Below, piece by piece: positions 4,905-5,439 of a stretch of 5,439 nt of DNA. Origin of the DNA: an uncultured beta proteobacterium (GTDB lineage Bacteria > Pseudomonadota > Gammaproteobacteria > Burkholderiales > Burkholderiaceae_B). Both the position numbers and the translations under genes were made by a program. The DNA lies in the NCBI GenBank assembly GCA_903924715.1, contig CAIYCP010000086.1, positions 1 through 5,439 of the forward strand. Reading direction: 5' to 3'. Positions within the stretch are counted from its first letter, which is position 1, and each line of letters starts with the position of its first letter. The notes under the pieces are model-generated. The model had not been told where the DNA came from and did no database searches. It saw only the letters and a program-made list of their open reading frames with translations.

Positions 4905-5439
4905 ATGAGTATTTCTCGTAGAGATTTCGTAGCGGGCGTTGGCGCAATGGGTTTAGCCTCGTCTCTTCCGCGAATTGCCTTAGCGCAAACTGAAAATATC
5001 AAAATCGGCTGGCTCGTCGCGATGACGGGCCCAAGCTCAGCACCTGCGGCCGGATTTGACCGAGGCGTTCATTTCGCCACGAACGCCATCAACGCTGCTG
5101 GCGGTGTGGGCGGCAGAAAAATTGAAATCATCACGCGCGACACCCAGGGCGACCCAACCAAAGCCGTAAACGCTACGCAAGAGCTCATTAGCCAGGCGAA
5201 GGTTCACGCGATTTGGGGCCCAACGAACTCTGGCGAGTCCTTAGCAGTGACTCCGATTTTGGCTAAAGCCAAAATGCCCAATATTCATCCTTGTGTGATC
5301 GATACCCTAATCGATCCAAAAAAATATCCCAATGCCTTTCGCATTTCACCCTCAAACACACAGTGGGATGATGCGGTACGACACTACTGCCTGAACATCT
5401 TAAAGCTCAAAAAGATTGCGGTAATTGGCGATACGACCA
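4905..5439 (+). CDS. LivJ-type (branched-chain amino acid family) ABC transporter substrate-binding protein, N-terminal part (3' end outside window)
   Basis: The frame opens at ATG 4905 and stays open to the window end, giving 178 residues of a protein that usually has about 400. Residues 1-27 are a twin-arginine signal: SRRDFV at 4-9, a moderately hydrophobic segment, and a cleavage site at about ALA|Q (25-28). The mature part matches type I periplasmic binding proteins of the Leu/Ile/Val family (Peripla_BP_6): IKIGWLVAMTGPSS (31-44), GFDRGVHFATNAINAAGGVGGRKIE (about 49-73), RDTQGDPTKAVNATQELI (about 77-94), IWGPTNSGES (101-110) and FRISPSN (140-146). In Burkholderiales such proteins often import aromatic acids, amides or amino acids rather than only Leu/Ile/Val. 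Membrane and ATPase genes would be expected just beyond the window. AAGGA at 4892-4896, 8 nt before the ATG, fixes the start. The gene has a good upstream promoter candidate and a leader hairpin. Confidence 0.92.
   Translation, partial: MSISRRDFVAGVGAMGLASSLPRIALAQTENIKIGWLVAMTGPSSAPAAGFDRGVHFATNAINAAGGVGGRKIEIITRDTQGDPTKAVNATQELISQAKVHAIWGPTNSGESLAVTPILAKAKMPNIHPCVIDTLIDPKKYPNAFRISPSNTQWDDAVRHYCLNILKLKKIAVIGDTT

Overview
The window looks like a stretch of an accessory catabolism-and-uptake region from a betaproteobacterium, most likely of the order Burkholderiales. The main evidence is three different periplasmic binding proteins of the Bug/TctC family (tripartite tricarboxylate transporter, TTT), a family hugely expanded in Bordetella, Cupriavidus and relatives. 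None has TctA/TctB membrane genes beside it in the window. Base composition looks moderate by eye, lower than in classic Bordetella or Cupriavidus, so a less GC-rich lineage is possible. The genus cannot be fixed from the sequence.

Layout, left to right. (1) The 3' half of a Bug protein gene on the + strand runs to 405. (2) A minus-strand pair follows: an amidohydrolase-2 family hydrolase (2309 to 1443), then a complete Bug protein (1378 to 407), 64 bp apart. (3) Divergent from the amidohydrolase, across a 129-bp intergenic region, is a + strand carboxymuconolactone decarboxylase (CMD) family gene (2439-3032). (4) A second minus-strand pair is a Bug protein (4688 to 3711) followed after 22 bp by an uncharacterised EthD-like protein (3688 to 3029). 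The last gene overlaps the CMD gene tail-to-tail by 4 bp. (5) Across a 216-bp divergent intergenic region lies the 5' part of a + strand LivJ-type ABC transporter binding protein with a twin-arginine signal. It has a good sigma70-like promoter and a hairpin in its predicted 5' leader, and it runs off the window end.

Reading the genes together (inference): uptake proteins for small carboxylates or related compounds alternate with soluble enzymes of families that act on lactones and ring-cleavage products (amidohydrolase-2, CMD) and a small dimeric-barrel-like protein. This fits a catabolic gene set for a carboxylated aromatic, lactone or similar organic acid. No substrate can be named from sequence alone, and the window shows no regulator, ring-cleaving oxygenase or CoA-dependent enzyme.

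The window contains no RNA gene, insertion sequence, CRISPR array or phage feature that I can support, and no gene-free stretch over 300 bp. I do not see clear evidence of a wholly new system. The most unusual signals are a 53-bp cluster of alternating inverted repeats inside the CMD gene, very tight convergent gene ends with a hairpin at one of them, a leader hairpin upstream of the ABC binding protein, and the EthD-like protein of unknown function coupled to a Bug protein.
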